Made by a program: the position numbers and the translations under genes. Shown one piece after another: positions 8,605-17,001 of a stretch of DNA of 64,000 nucleotides (positions are counted from its first letter, which is position 1; every line of letters starts with the position of its first letter). Below the pieces are notes generated by a model that was given only the letters and a program-made list of their open reading frames with translations, ran no database searches and was not told the DNA's origin. The DNA comes from Shinella zoogloeoides (GTDB lineage Bacteria > Pseudomonadota > Alphaproteobacteria > Rhizobiales > Rhizobiaceae). The stretch covers positions 466,103-530,102 of the forward strand of contig NZ_QNUJ01000003.1 of the NCBI RefSeq assembly GCF_003574625.1, given 5' to 3'.

Positions 8605-9425
8605 ACGCCATCGCAATAGGTCCCTTCGCGTTCTCCGCCGATCGCTTCTCGGCGATCGGCGGAATGGTCGTCTTCATGCTTGCCGGCTCGCTTCTCGCCG
8701 CCCGCATAGACAACAGGCTCGGCACCTGGACGACAGCGGCGGCGTTCCTTGGAATTCTGGGGGCACGGGCAGTGCATGTCCTCGGCCACGCGGCGAGTTT
8801 CTGGCAGGAGCCGTGGCGCGTCCTCGCCATCTGGCAGGGTGGCTTTTCCTGGCATGGCGGCCTCATCGGCGTTCTTCTCGCCACCGTGCTGCTGTGGCGA
8901 AGGGCGCCACGTATAACCTCCTGGGCAATCCTGCCGCTTGTCGCCGGTCTCTTCGTCTGGATCGCTCTTGGCAGCCTGATCAACGGAAACGCTTCGCCCC
9001 GCGCACCGGCAGCCTCCTATGTGGTGCTCGATAGAGGCGGAACCTTATCCGTCGCCGAGCGCCGGGGTCGTCCCGCCGTCCTCAAACTCTGGGCGAGCTG
9101 GTGTCCGCCCTGCCGGCGGGAAATGCCGATGATGGCCGACATGGCCGGGAGCAATCCACATGTCGACTTCCTGTTCGCCAACCAGGGTGAAGGCAGGGAT
9201 GCTATCGCTGCCTATCTGCGTCAGGCCGGCATCGACCTTCAAACGGTCGTTCTCGATCCCTTTGCCAATCTCTCGCGCCACTATGGCGCGGTGGGCCTGC
9301 CCGCCACCCTGTTCATCAATCCGGACGGCACACTTGCCGCATCCCACCTCGGAGAGATTTCCCGCGAGACGCTCTCCGAAAGACTTGCCGCTCTTTCATC
9401 CTCCGCCACGGCATCGACCGAATGA
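8601..9425 (+). CDS. Chimera: truncated Lgt-like membrane domain fused to a TlpA-like thioredoxin
   Basis: The 274-residue protein has two parts. Residues 1-128 contain about four membrane segments and resemble the first half of prolipoprotein diacylglyceryl transferase. They include G-G-F-S-W-H-G-G-L-I-G (the Lgt histidine motif, His85) and a reduced form of the L-G-N-F-I-N-G-E motif in which the preceding arginine is replaced. The second half of Lgt is absent. Residues 138-270 are a periplasmic TlpA/ScsD-like domain with W-C-P-P-C (Cys168, Cys171) and a cis-proline at G-L-P-A-T. It probably acts as a membrane-anchored reductant taking electrons from the DsbD protein encoded just upstream (4-base overlap). 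Lipidation activity looks unlikely given the missing parts. Confidence 0.75.
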   Translation: MNAIAIGPFAFSADRFSAIGGMVVFMLAGSLLAARIDNRLGTWTTAAAFLGILGARAVHVLGHAASFWQEPWRVLAIWQGGFSWHGGLIGVLLATVLLWRRAPRITSWAILPLVAGLFVWIALGSLINGNASPRAPAASYVVLDRGGTLSVAERRGRPAVLKLWASWCPPCRREMPMMADMAGSNPHVDFLFANQGEGRDAIAAYLRQAGIDLQTVVLDPFANLSRHYGAVGLPATLFINPDGTLAASHLGEISRETLSERLAALSSSATASTE

Positions 9426-9478
9426 AAGCCCCGTTCCCCCCCTTTCCCGTGCCCTCGATTAGAACAAGGAGATACCCG

Positions 9479-10087
9479 ATGCTGACCCGCAGAACCATTT
9501 TGACGACGACGCTTGCCACCGCGGCAGCGGCCGCAACCGGACTGAAGCCCTCCCTTGCCCAGCAACTGACGAAGGACGACGTCTTTTTCGACAAGGACGC
9601 CCCCGTCCTCGGCAATCCCAAGGGAAACGTCACCATCGTCGAATTCTTCGATTACCAGTGCCCCTACTGCAAGAAGGCGCATCCGATGGTGGAGAAGGTC
9701 GTGAAAGCCGACGGCAATGTGCGGCTCGTCCTGAAGGACTGGCCGATCTTCGGCGATGTCTCCATCTTCGCTGCTCAGGCAGTGCTTGGAGCCGCGCAGA
9801 TCGGCAAGTATGAAGTCGCGATGGAAGCCTTGATGAAAACCAAGGGGAAGCTGACCCACGAGGAAGTCGAAAAGCGCCTGACGGGCGCCGGCCTGTCGAT
9901 GCAGGAGGTGGCGGCATCCGTGAACAAGCACGATGCCAAGATCTCCGGGCTGCTCAATCGCAACTACAGTCAGGCGCTCGCCTTCAACTTCGCCGGCACG
10001 CCCGCCTTCGTCATCGGCTCAGCGCTCTTTCCGGGCGTCCTCGATGAAAAAGGGCTGAAGGACGCCATCGCCAAGGCAAGAGGATAG
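9479..10087 (+). CDS. DsbA-family thiol oxidoreductase (ScsC/Com1-like), exported
   Basis: The 202-residue periplasmic protein starts at the ATG at 9479, which follows AAGGAG by seven bases; an earlier in-frame ATG at 9422 lacks a site. Residues 1-27 form a signal peptide beginning with M-L-T-R-R-T, which is weakly Tat-like. The thioredoxin fold with helical insert carries C-P-Y-C (Cys61, Cys64) and a cis-proline loop G-T-P-A-F. Members of this subfamily (ScsC, BdbD-like) act as oxidases or isomerases. A neighbouring DsbD suggests it is kept reduced and works as an isomerase or reductase. It is the third gene of the redox operon. Confidence 0.85.
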   Translation: MLTRRTILTTTLATAAAAATGLKPSLAQQLTKDDVFFDKDAPVLGNPKGNVTIVEFFDYQCPYCKKAHPMVEKVVKADGNVRLVLKDWPIFGDVSIFAAQAVLGAAQIGKYEVAMEALMKTKGKLTHEEVEKRLTGAGLSMQEVAASVNKHDAKISGLLNRNYSQALAFNFAGTPAFVIGSALFPGVLDEKGLKDAIAKARG

Positions 10088-10155
10088 CCCGCGGACGGCC
10101 GCGCCCCACAGCCGGCTTGCAGGTCTTCGGGCGCGGGTCGCCCGAGCGGCCTCCT

Positions 10156-10172
10156 CTTAAGCTGCGCTTAAG
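10156..10172. promoter_or_regulatory. QseB/PmrA-type direct repeat before the L,D-transpeptidase
   Basis: CTTAAG at 10156-10161 and CTTAAG at 10167-10172 have a five-base spacer, the same as the site before dsbD. It ends 50 bases before the TTG start at 10223, exactly the dsbD distance. Both genes also share ACGAGGAC just before their start. Confidence 0.65.
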
Positions 10173-10222
10173 GTAGCTCCCGCGTTCTGCGGATACAGAA
10201 TGAGCATCACGAGGACATAGAT

Positions 10223-10939
10223 TTGAATTCGCAGAGCCGGCCGTCCGGCCTGATCGCACGACGCACGTTTCTCGCCGGAGCCGGCATGTTCGCCCTGGCC
10301 GGTTGCACGTCCGCGAGACAGGTGCCTGAGATCGCACAGGTGGAAACGCCACGTCTGGCGACACCTCCCATGTATTTCGCCATGCCGGATGAGCAGTTTC
10401 CGATTCCGGCAGTCGATGTTTCAAAGGTCGACCGGAAATGGTGGCGAACCGAAGTGGAATACCCGACCGGTGAAAGCGTCGGAACCGTGATCGTCGATAC
10501 GCCCAATCGGTACCTTTATCATGTCCTGCCCAACGGACGAGCGACACGATACGGGGTTGGCGTGGGCAGGGACGGCTTTTCCTGGGCCGGTCGTGGCCGC
10601 CATATCGCCTACAAACGGGAGTGGCCGCGCTGGAATCCGCCCGATGAGATGGTGGCCCGCCAGCCGGAGCTTGAGCCGATCAGCATCGCGAATGGCGGCA
10701 TGGCCCCGGGATTGAGAAACCCTCTCGGAGCGCGCGCGCTTTACATTCACGAGGGCAACCGGGACACGATCTATCGCATCCACGGAAATCCGGAATTCCA
10801 GACCATCGGCCGCGCCGTGTCATCCGGCTGCATCCGTATGATCAATCAGGACGTCATCCACCTCGCTGAGAACGTGCGTGACGGAAGCCCGATCGTTGTG
10901 GTTGCAGATCCCGCCATGGCTCATCTCAGGAAGGGCTGA
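10223..10939 (+). CDS. L,D-transpeptidase (YkuD domain), putative Tat lipoprotein
   Basis: This 238-residue periplasmic enzyme makes or remodels 3-3 peptidoglycan crosslinks or attaches proteins to peptidoglycan. It starts at a TTG preceded by GAGGA. The N-terminus has an R-R-T-F-L twin-arginine-like motif followed by a lipobox L-A-G-C (Cys28), so it may be exported folded and lipid-anchored. The YkuD domain (about 85-235) has the active site histidine at 187 (Y-R-I-H-G) and catalytic cysteine 203 in S-S-G-C-I-R-M. It follows the dsbA-like gene by 135 bases but has its own regulatory repeat, matching that of the redox operon. A cysteine-dependent enzyme fits a client of a periplasmic reducing pathway. 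Confidence 0.87.
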   Translation: MNSQSRPSGLIARRTFLAGAGMFALAGCTSARQVPEIAQVETPRLATPPMYFAMPDEQFPIPAVDVSKVDRKWWRTEVEYPTGESVGTVIVDTPNRYLYHVLPNGRATRYGVGVGRDGFSWAGRGRHIAYKREWPRWNPPDEMVARQPELEPISIANGGMAPGLRNPLGARALYIHEGNRDTIYRIHGNPEFQTIGRAVSSGCIRMINQDVIHLAENVRDGSPIVVVADPAMAHLRKG

Positions 10940-11140
10940 CCATCGGCGGCGGCCGACTGCCGGGCCCGCCTCTGAACGAACTGTTGCAAATCGGCACGTC
11001 CCGCGACCGTTCGACGGGGATGGCTGCAAAGTTCGCGCGGCGGCGATTCCCCTTTTGCGCGTGCTGCGCTATGGCGAAATCGAGGATCCGGTTCCGAATC
11101 GCCGGAAAGCGGCCGCAAGACGTCCAAGGAAATGGCACAT

Positions 11141-11485
11141 ATGAACTCCCGCGTTGCAATTCTGGCAGGCGTTGCGCTTGCCCTCACCGCATGCACCACC
11201 GTCAGTGTCCCGACCAATCCGCTGCAGGCGCGCTGGAACGGCAAGACCGCCGGCAGCTTCTTCGCGGCCTATGGCCCGCCGATCTCGGACACGGCCGGCA
11301 CGGGCGGCACGACCCTCTACAAGTGGCGCGGCGGCTTTGCCAAGGGCAAGTCCTGCACGGTGGAACTCACCGTCAACGAGGCCTACCGGATCACCAGCAT
11401 CCGCGCCGTCGGCGACCGCGTCGATCCGAAGGGCGGCCCGACCCACTGCGAAAAGGTCCTCGACGCCGCCGGCGACGGGAAGTAA
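11141..11485 (+). CDS. Small putative lipoprotein of unknown function
   Basis: The 114-residue product begins with a hydrophobic signal and a lipobox L-T-A-C near residue 20, so it is probably a lipid-anchored envelope protein. I chose the ATG at 11141 because AAGGA ends ten bases before it; the ATG at 11132 sits directly on that site. The mature part is rich in Gly and Thr with two further cysteines (K-S-C and H-C-E) that could form a disulfide. I do not recognise a functional family. A strong intrinsic terminator follows 26 bases after the stop, so it is probably transcribed alone. Confidence 0.7.
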   Translation: MNSRVAILAGVALALTACTTVSVPTNPLQARWNGKTAGSFFAAYGPPISDTAGTGGTTLYKWRGGFAKGKSCTVELTVNEAYRITSIRAVGDRVDPKGGPTHCEKVLDAAGDGK

Positions 11486-11511
11486 CCGCCGGCTGAGCCG
11501 ACTATTCAGGA

Positions 11512-11540
11512 GCCGCGCGGAAACGCGCGGCTTTTTGTTT
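11512..11540 (+). terminator. Intrinsic terminator
   Basis: A perfect 8-base-pair stem GCCGCGCG/CGCGCGGC with a GAAA loop (11512-11531) is followed by TTTTTGTTT. It closes the small lipoprotein gene. The ribosome site of the next gene begins at the very next base. Confidence 0.9.
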
Positions 11541-11549
11541 GGAGGGAGC

Positions 11550-12296
11550 ATGGAAGACGATCGCCTCTACCACGACCCTGCCCTTGCCGATTTCTACGAT
11601 CTCGAAAACGGCTGGGAACGCTCGCCGGACCTTGCCTTCTGCACGGCGCTCGCGCGGGACGCCGGCAGCGTGCTCGATCTGGGCTGCGGCACGGGTGAGT
11701 TGGCCGTCGCGCTTTGCGAGGGCCGGACCGTCGTCGGCGTGGATCCCGCCCCGGCCATGCTCGATATCGCACGGGCGAAGCCGGGCGCCGGCGGCGTCGA
11801 TTTCGTGGAAGGCGACGCACGGTCCGTGCGGCTCGGCCGCCGCTTCGAACTCGTCATGCTCACGGGACATGCCTTTCAGGTCTTCCTGACGCGGGAGGAT
11901 CGCCGGGCGGTGCTTGCCACCATCGAGGCGCATCTTGCGCCCGGCGGGCACTTCGTCTTCGACAGCCGCAATCCCGCCTGCCGGGAATGGGAGGAATGGG
12001 GGCCGGACGAGTCGATGCGCTCCCTCGTCCATCCCCGCTTCGGCGAGGTCGCCGCCTGGAACGACGTCGCCTTCGACGCCGCCACCGGCGTCGTCACCTA
12101 CGGGACCCACTATGAAATCCGTGCCACCGGCCGGCGCCTCTCGGCCGCCTCCCGCATCGCCTTTCCGAACAAGGCCGAACTGGAGGCGCTTCTGGCCGAA
12201 ACCGGCCTGCGCGCCGAACGATGGCTCGGCGACTGGGAAGGCCATCCCTGGGAGAATGGCGCGAAGGAAATCATTCCCCTCGGCACCCTCGCCTGA
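11550..12296 (+). CDS. Class I SAM-dependent methyltransferase
   Basis: This 248-residue cytoplasmic enzyme has SAM-binding motif I V-L-D-L-G-C-G-T-G near residues 41-49, an acidic residue in V-G-V-D-P ending the second strand, and the E-G-D-A motif III region. The start at 11550 follows GGAGGGAGC directly. The substrate cannot be told from the sequence. The terminator immediately before its ribosome site means it depends on read-through or on a promoter hidden in the lipoprotein gene; I see no clear promoter. Confidence 0.82.
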   Translation: MEDDRLYHDPALADFYDLENGWERSPDLAFCTALARDAGSVLDLGCGTGELAVALCEGRTVVGVDPAPAMLDIARAKPGAGGVDFVEGDARSVRLGRRFELVMLTGHAFQVFLTREDRRAVLATIEAHLAPGGHFVFDSRNPACREWEEWGPDESMRSLVHPRFGEVAAWNDVAFDAATGVVTYGTHYEIRATGRRLSAASRIAFPNKAELEALLAETGLRAERWLGDWEGHPWENGAKEIIPLGTLA

Positions 12297-12297
12297 T

Positions 12298-12357
12298 CCG
12301 GGCGCAGGGAGGCCGTTCGTCTCTATTGGAAGACTTCGGCCGTACCCACACGCCCGG
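12298..12357. terminator. Nested inverted repeat between convergent genes
   Basis: Three nested arms face each other: CCGGGCG (12298-12304) with CGCCCGG (12351-12357), GGCCG (12311-12315) with CGGCC (12337-12341), and GTCT (12319-12322) with AGAC (12331-12334). It fills the gap between the convergent methyltransferase and MFS genes and is a likely bidirectional transcription stop, though no T-run is present. Confidence 0.45.
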
Positions 12358-12359
12358 CG

Positions 12360-13826
12360 CTACGCCTCCTGCGGAGCCGGCCCGTGGAGCTGCGTTGACG
12401 GCACCGCCAGGCACGCAGGTATGATCAGGACGGCGATCAGCAGCATGGCGATGAATGTCGCATGCAGCGCATGCTGGAGGGCGTGCCGGACCTCTTCGAC
12501 GCCGCTGATTGCGGCGCCGGTGCCATTCAGCAGCGCCCGAATCTGTTCCGGCGTGATCGCCTGGCCATTGGCGACATGCGCGAGGCCGTAGGTCAGCACC
12601 GCGCCGAGCACGGCGGCACCAAGCGTGCTGCCGAGATTGCGCGAGAACACGTTCGATGCGGTGGCGCTGCCGCGCTCGTTCGCGCCCACGCTTTCCTGCG
12701 TGAGGATCAGGGCGCTGATATTGAGCAGCCCCATCCCGAACCCCATGATCAGCGAACCGGCGCCGGCGAGTACAGCAGAACTCGTGGGCCGAAGCAGGAT
12801 GAAAAGGAATGTGCCGAGCGGGATGAGCAGGCTGCCCGCGACCATGAGGGGCCGCAGGCCGAAGCGTGTGAACTGGCGCGAGGCGATCGTCGCGCCGCAA
12901 GGCCAGCCGAGAAGCAGCATGGTCAGTGCGAAGCCCGCAACGAGAGGCGAGCGGTTGAGCACCGTCTGGACATACATCGGCAGGAAGGTCGTCAGTCCCA
13001 TGATCGCCATGCTTGCGAAGAAGACGGTGAGATTGGCGAATGCGATCGGACGCTTCAGCCAGAGATCCGGCGCGATCATCGGCGCTTCCGCGCGCCGCTC
13101 CTGCCAGATGAAGGCGCCGAGAGCGGCCGCAAATATGGCGAGCGCCCCGATGGCCTGCCCCGAGATCGCACTTTCCATCTCGGTCAGGGCAATCATCAGT
13201 GCCGAGATGGAAACGGCAAAGAGGCTCGCGCCCAGCACGTCGATCGATACAACACGGGTTCGCTTCTCCTCCCGCAGGAACAGGAAGAATGTCGACGCAG
13301 CGAAAAGTCCCACGGGCACATTGATCCAGAATACCCACGCCCAGGGAAGGTTATGAATGATGAGGCTGCCGAGCAGGGGGCCGACAACGGCCGACAGCGC
13401 CCATACGCTGGCGAGGTAACCTTGAACCTTGCCACGCTGGTTGCCCGGAAACAGATCGGCGACCACGGTCATGGCGACGGGCTGAATGGCGCCGGCGCCG
13501 GCGCCCTGCAGCAGCCGGAAGGCGATCATCGACGGCATCGACCAGGCAAAGCCCGCAAGCACCGAGGCCAGCAGGAATATCGCGATACCGATGAGGATCA
13601 TGGGCTTGCGGCCATAGATGTCCGCAAGCTTTCCGAACACCACGGTCGTCGCCGTCTGCGTCAGGAGAAATGCCGAGAAGACCCAGGAATAGAGATTGAT
13701 CTGGCCGAGTTGCGCGGCGATCTGCGGCATTGCCGTCGAAACGATCGTCGCCTCGATGGCGATCATCGCCATGCTGGCCATGATCGCAACGACGACGAGG
13801 CCGCGATGAGATGTTCTTTCCGTCAT
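12360..13826 (-). CDS. MFS drug:H+ exporter, DHA2 (EmrB/QacA) family, 14 TM
   Basis: The 488-residue inner-membrane protein has about fourteen hydrophobic segments. It carries the DHA2 start pattern (I-E-A-T-I-V-S-T-A-M-P near residue 23), the motif A loop (G-K-L-A-D-I-Y-G-R-K-P) near residue 65 and a motif C-like G-A-G-A-G-A-I-Q-P stretch. The length fits 14-TM exporters (470-510), which expel hydrophobic drugs or dyes by proton exchange. The gene stands alone: no adaptor (EmrA) is adjacent and there is no neighbouring regulator. The 230 bases upstream to the SRPBCC gene hold nothing I can identify. Confidence 0.87.
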   Translation of the reverse strand: MTERTSHRGLVVVAIMASMAMIAIEATIVSTAMPQIAAQLGQINLYSWVFSAFLLTQTATTVVFGKLADIYGRKPMILIGIAIFLLASVLAGFAWSMPSMIAFRLLQGAGAGAIQPVAMTVVADLFPGNQRGKVQGYLASVWALSAVVGPLLGSLIIHNLPWAWVFWINVPVGLFAASTFFLFLREEKRTRVVSIDVLGASLFAVSISALMIALTEMESAISGQAIGALAIFAAALGAFIWQERRAEAPMIAPDLWLKRPIAFANLTVFFASMAIMGLTTFLPMYVQTVLNRSPLVAGFALTMLLLGWPCGATIASRQFTRFGLRPLMVAGSLLIPLGTFLFILLRPTSSAVLAGAGSLIMGFGMGLLNISALILTQESVGANERGSATASNVFSRNLGSTLGAAVLGAVLTYGLAHVANGQAITPEQIRALLNGTGAAISGVEEVRHALQHALHATFIAMLLIAVLIIPACLAVPSTQLHGPAPQEA

Positions 13827-14056
13827 GGGGAACTTTCGGATGGAATGGCCGCTTGGGCGATGGCGGGATGTTATCCTATGCCAGCCTTACTAATCCGATG
13901 GATCGTTCCGTCAAGCCAGTTCGGCACCGTTTCGCAAAAGCGTGAAGACACGGCACGACGGGCTCGCGGCCATCGTCAAAACACCCGCCGCGGGCACGGC
14001 TTCGTCTCCGGCGTCGTCCAGGACACCGTCATGCTCTCCGGCCATTTACCCCGTGC

Positions 14057-14500
14057 CTACTGTTCGATCTCCGGCACGACGAGTTTCGCGAGCTTGTCCA
14101 GCGAATCCTGCCAGCCGAGATAGCAGGCTTCGGCGGGGATGATATCCGGTACACCTTGCTGCTCGATGTTCACTTCCGTGCCGACCGATACGGCCTTCAG
14201 GCTCACCGTCACCTTCATCTCGCCCGGAAGGTTGGGATCGTCGAAGCCGTCCGTGTAGACGAGACGCTCCCCGGGGACGAGCTCCAGATAGGTGCCGCCG
14301 AAGGTGTGGCTTTCGCCCGTCGTGAAATTCCGGAACGACATCCTGTGACGGCCGCCGACCTTCGCATCCAGCTCGTGGACGGTGCAGAGAAACCCGTACG
14401 GCGGAAGCCAGCTTGCAACCGCGTCCGGTTCGAGGAACGCGCGATAGAGCTTCCCGGGCTTGGTGGCAATGACGCGGTGCAGGCGGATCGTGCTGGGCAT
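14057..14500 (-). CDS. SRPBCC/AHSA1-family protein
   Basis: The 147-residue protein belongs to the START-like fold that binds hydrophobic ligands in a cavity. Family signs are the opening I-R-L-H-R-V-I-A-T-K-P, the L-P-P-Y-G-F segment and the final helix W-Q-D-S-L-D-K-L. The ATG at 14500 is preceded by AGGAG with proper spacing, and I prefer it to the earlier in-frame ATG at 14641. The function is unknown; members often sit next to ArsR regulators, but none is seen here. Confidence 0.8.
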   Translation of the reverse strand: MPSTIRLHRVIATKPGKLYRAFLEPDAVASWLPPYGFLCTVHELDAKVGGRHRMSFRNFTTGESHTFGGTYLELVPGERLVYTDGFDDPNLPGEMKVTVSLKAVSVGTEVNIEQQGVPDIIPAEACYLGWQDSLDKLAKLVVPEIEQ

Positions 14501-14746
14501 GGTGTTCTCCTGTGGTTCGGTTTCATCGGTTCGTTCTGTCGTGGCGACGTGCTTGCCGCTGCCCGATGCAGTTAAGACGAGCGAGGCAGGGAGAATCCGA
14601 CATGACAGCGGATTAAGTTTCGCATCGGCTGTTTTCTTCACCGCGCGCGGTTTGCCGCGGATACCCTACGATCAAAGCTCCAGACGGCCGTTGCCAGCCG
14701 CAAGATTCATTCCTCCTCAACCGCGCCTGTTACGGGCAGCAAACGC

Positions 14747-15736
14747 CTATACGACGACAACCGCCGCTCCGCCGGCCAACCCGGCACCCGCGGCCGTCAA
14801 AAGCAGCGCCTCTCCCTCCGAGAACGCCTTTTGACGGTGTGCGACGGAGAGCGAGAGCGGGATGGTGGCGGCAGAGGAATTGCCGAAATCGCCGATGGTC
14901 CGCACGGTCTTTTCCGGTGCGATGCCGAGATTGGCCGCGACCGCATCGAACATCCGCGCATTGGCCTGATGCGGAACGAAGCGGCTTACAGCCGCCGCGT
15001 CTATCCCCGCCTGCGCCAATGCGCGCTGCGAGGTGCCGGTCATCAGCGCGACGGCGCGGGTAAATACTTCCCGGCCGTCGTGCATCGTCATCAGGAACGC
15101 CTCGGCCGGGATATCCGGCGCGAAGGGACGATTGCCGCCGCCGGCGGGGATGTGGATGAGGTCGTATCCGCTTCCATCCGATACAAGTTCGGCCGAAACG
15201 ACGCCCCGCTTCGGATCGCCGCACGGTGCGAGCACCACCGCGCCGGCGGCGTCGGCGAACAGCACCACGCTTGCCCTCTCGCACACATTGATGCGCCGGC
15301 TCAGAATATTGGCCGCGACCACGAGCACCTTGCGCCCCTGCGCGCGCACGAACCCGTCGGCCAGCGCCAGCGCATAGAGGAAGCCCGAACAGGCGCCTGC
15401 AAGATCGATGGCGCCGGCGCCGCGAAGACCCAGCCGGTGTGCGATGAGCGGTGCGGACGGCGGCAGCAGGTGATCGGGCGTGGACGTCGCAAGCAGGACC
15501 AGCGCGATATCCTCCGGCGCGGCCCTCGCGTCGTCGAGCGCCATCCGCGCGGCCGCTTCCGCAAGCCCGCTCAGCGTCTCGCCATCCCCCGCCCAATGGC
15601 GCGTGCGAATGCCCGTCCGGCGCTCTATCCAGCCCGCTTCGAGGCCGAGTCGGCTTTCGATCTCCGCATTGCCGACGCAGCGGGCCGGCACCGCATGCCC
15701 GAACCCGATCATGCGAGAAGATAGGCCGGGCCTCAT
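14747..15736 (-). CDS. bioZ: BioZ, KAS III-like enzyme for the pimeloyl step of biotin synthesis
   Basis: This 329-residue FabH-like condensing enzyme has the complete triad Cys116 (A-G-A-C-S-G), His256 (V-P-H-Q-A-N) and Asn286 (G-D-F-G-N-S-S). In Agrobacterium and Brucella, BioZ makes a pimeloyl-ACP precursor from glutaryl-CoA and malonyl-ACP, bypassing BioC/BioH. The identification rests on location as the last gene of bioBFDAZ: the ATG overlaps the bioA stop by 4 bases (ATGA at 15733-15736). A housekeeping FabH would normally sit beside plsX, which is not here. Confidence 0.9.
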   Translation of the reverse strand: MRPGLSSRMIGFGHAVPARCVGNAEIESRLGLEAGWIERRTGIRTRHWAGDGETLSGLAEAAARMALDDARAAPEDIALVLLATSTPDHLLPPSAPLIAHRLGLRGAGAIDLAGACSGFLYALALADGFVRAQGRKVLVVAANILSRRINVCERASVVLFADAAGAVVLAPCGDPKRGVVSAELVSDGSGYDLIHIPAGGGNRPFAPDIPAEAFLMTMHDGREVFTRAVALMTGTSQRALAQAGIDAAAVSRFVPHQANARMFDAVAANLGIAPEKTVRTIGDFGNSSAATIPLSLSVAHRQKAFSEGEALLLTAAGAGLAGGAAVVVV

Positions 15737-17001
15737 CGCGGCTTTCCGAGAACGAGGGAGGCCACCTCGTCGATGGCGTCGTAGGCGTGGTCGATCTCGC
15801 CTTCGGTCACGCAATAGGGCGGCATGAGATAGATCACGTTGCCGAGCGGGCGAACAAGCAGCCCGCGCTCGCGAAACAGCCTGCGCATCCTCGGCCCGGC
15901 ATCGGCGAGATAACCGCCTTCCGGCACGGCAAGGTCGAGGGCCGCGATCGTCCCGATCTGCCGGACGCCGGTAAAACGCCCGTCCGCTTCGAACCGCGCG
16001 AGGTGCCGCCGGTGCAGTCCCGCCAGCCGGGAGATCCGCTCTTCCACGGCTTCGCTGCGCCAGATCTCCAGATTGGCAACCGCAGCCGCGCAGGCGACGG
16101 GATTTGCGGTGTAGGAGCTGGAGTGGAAGAACGTCTTGCGCCGGTCGGCCGAAAAATGCGCCTCGAAGACCGCTTCGTTGCAAAGCGTCGCCGCGAGCGG
16201 CAGCGCCCCGCCCGTCAAGCCCTTGGACGTGCAGAGGATATCCGGGCGGATACCGGCCTGCTCACAGGCGAACAGCGTTCCCGTCCGCCCCCAGCCCGTC
16301 ATCACCTCATCGGCGATGAACAGGCACCCGTAGCGCCGCGCGATCTCCGCCAGCCCGGCAAGCACCTCGGCGGCGTGGATTTTCATGCCGCCCGCCCCGA
16401 GCACCAGCGGCTCGATCAGCAAGGCCGCCACGCGGCCGGTGCGGCAGACCGCCTCGAACATGTCGAGCGTCCGCTGCTGCCGGCCCGCTTCGGGAAAAGG
16501 CAGCCGGTCGACCTCGAAAAGCAGCGGCGCATAGGCGGCGTTGAAGACGCCACGCTCACCGGCCGCCATGGTGCCGATCGTATCGCCGTGATAGCCATGC
16601 TCCATCACGACGATGCGGTCGCGCGCCTGCCCGGTATTGTAGAAACAGCCGAGCGCCATCTTCAGCGCCACCTCGACCGAGGTCGAGCCGCTGTCGGAGT
16701 AGAACACATGCCGCAGGCCGGGAGGCGCGATCTCGATCAGCTCCGCCGCCAGCCGCTCGGCAGGCATGTGCGAGAACTCGGCGAAGATGACCTGGTCGAG
16801 GGATTGCGCCGCCTCGCGGATCGCCTCGACGATCCGGGGATGCCGATGGCCATGGGTAACGACCCACCAGGACGAGATGAGATCGAGGATCCGGTTGCCG
16901 TCTTCATCGATCAGATAGGCACCTTCGGTCGAGACGATACGCGTCATCGACGGCTCGAGCGCATGCTGGGTGAAGGGATGCCAGACGGGCGAGCGGTTCA
17001 T
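15733..17001 (-). CDS. bioA: Adenosylmethionine-8-amino-7-oxononanoate aminotransferase
   Basis: This 422-residue PLP enzyme converts KAPA to DAPA with SAM as amino donor. It has the S-D-S-G-S-T phosphate loop near 102, D-E-V near 231 and the PLP lysine Lys260 in C-T-S-K-G-L. The N-terminus W-H-P-F-T-Q is a BioA hallmark. The ATG at 17001 overlaps the bioD stop by 4 bases. It is the fourth gene of the operon, and its length is typical (420-430). Confidence 0.96.
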   Translation of the reverse strand: MNRSPVWHPFTQHALEPSMTRIVSTEGAYLIDEDGNRILDLISSWWVVTHGHRHPRIVEAIREAAQSLDQVIFAEFSHMPAERLAAELIEIAPPGLRHVFYSDSGSTSVEVALKMALGCFYNTGQARDRIVVMEHGYHGDTIGTMAAGERGVFNAAYAPLLFEVDRLPFPEAGRQQRTLDMFEAVCRTGRVAALLIEPLVLGAGGMKIHAAEVLAGLAEIARRYGCLFIADEVMTGWGRTGTLFACEQAGIRPDILCTSKGLTGGALPLAATLCNEAVFEAHFSADRRKTFFHSSSYTANPVACAAAVANLEIWRSEAVEERISRLAGLHRRHLARFEADGRFTGVRQIGTIAALDLAVPEGGYLADAGPRMRRLFRERGLLVRPLGNVIYLMPPYCVTEGEIDHAYDAIDEVASLVLGKPR

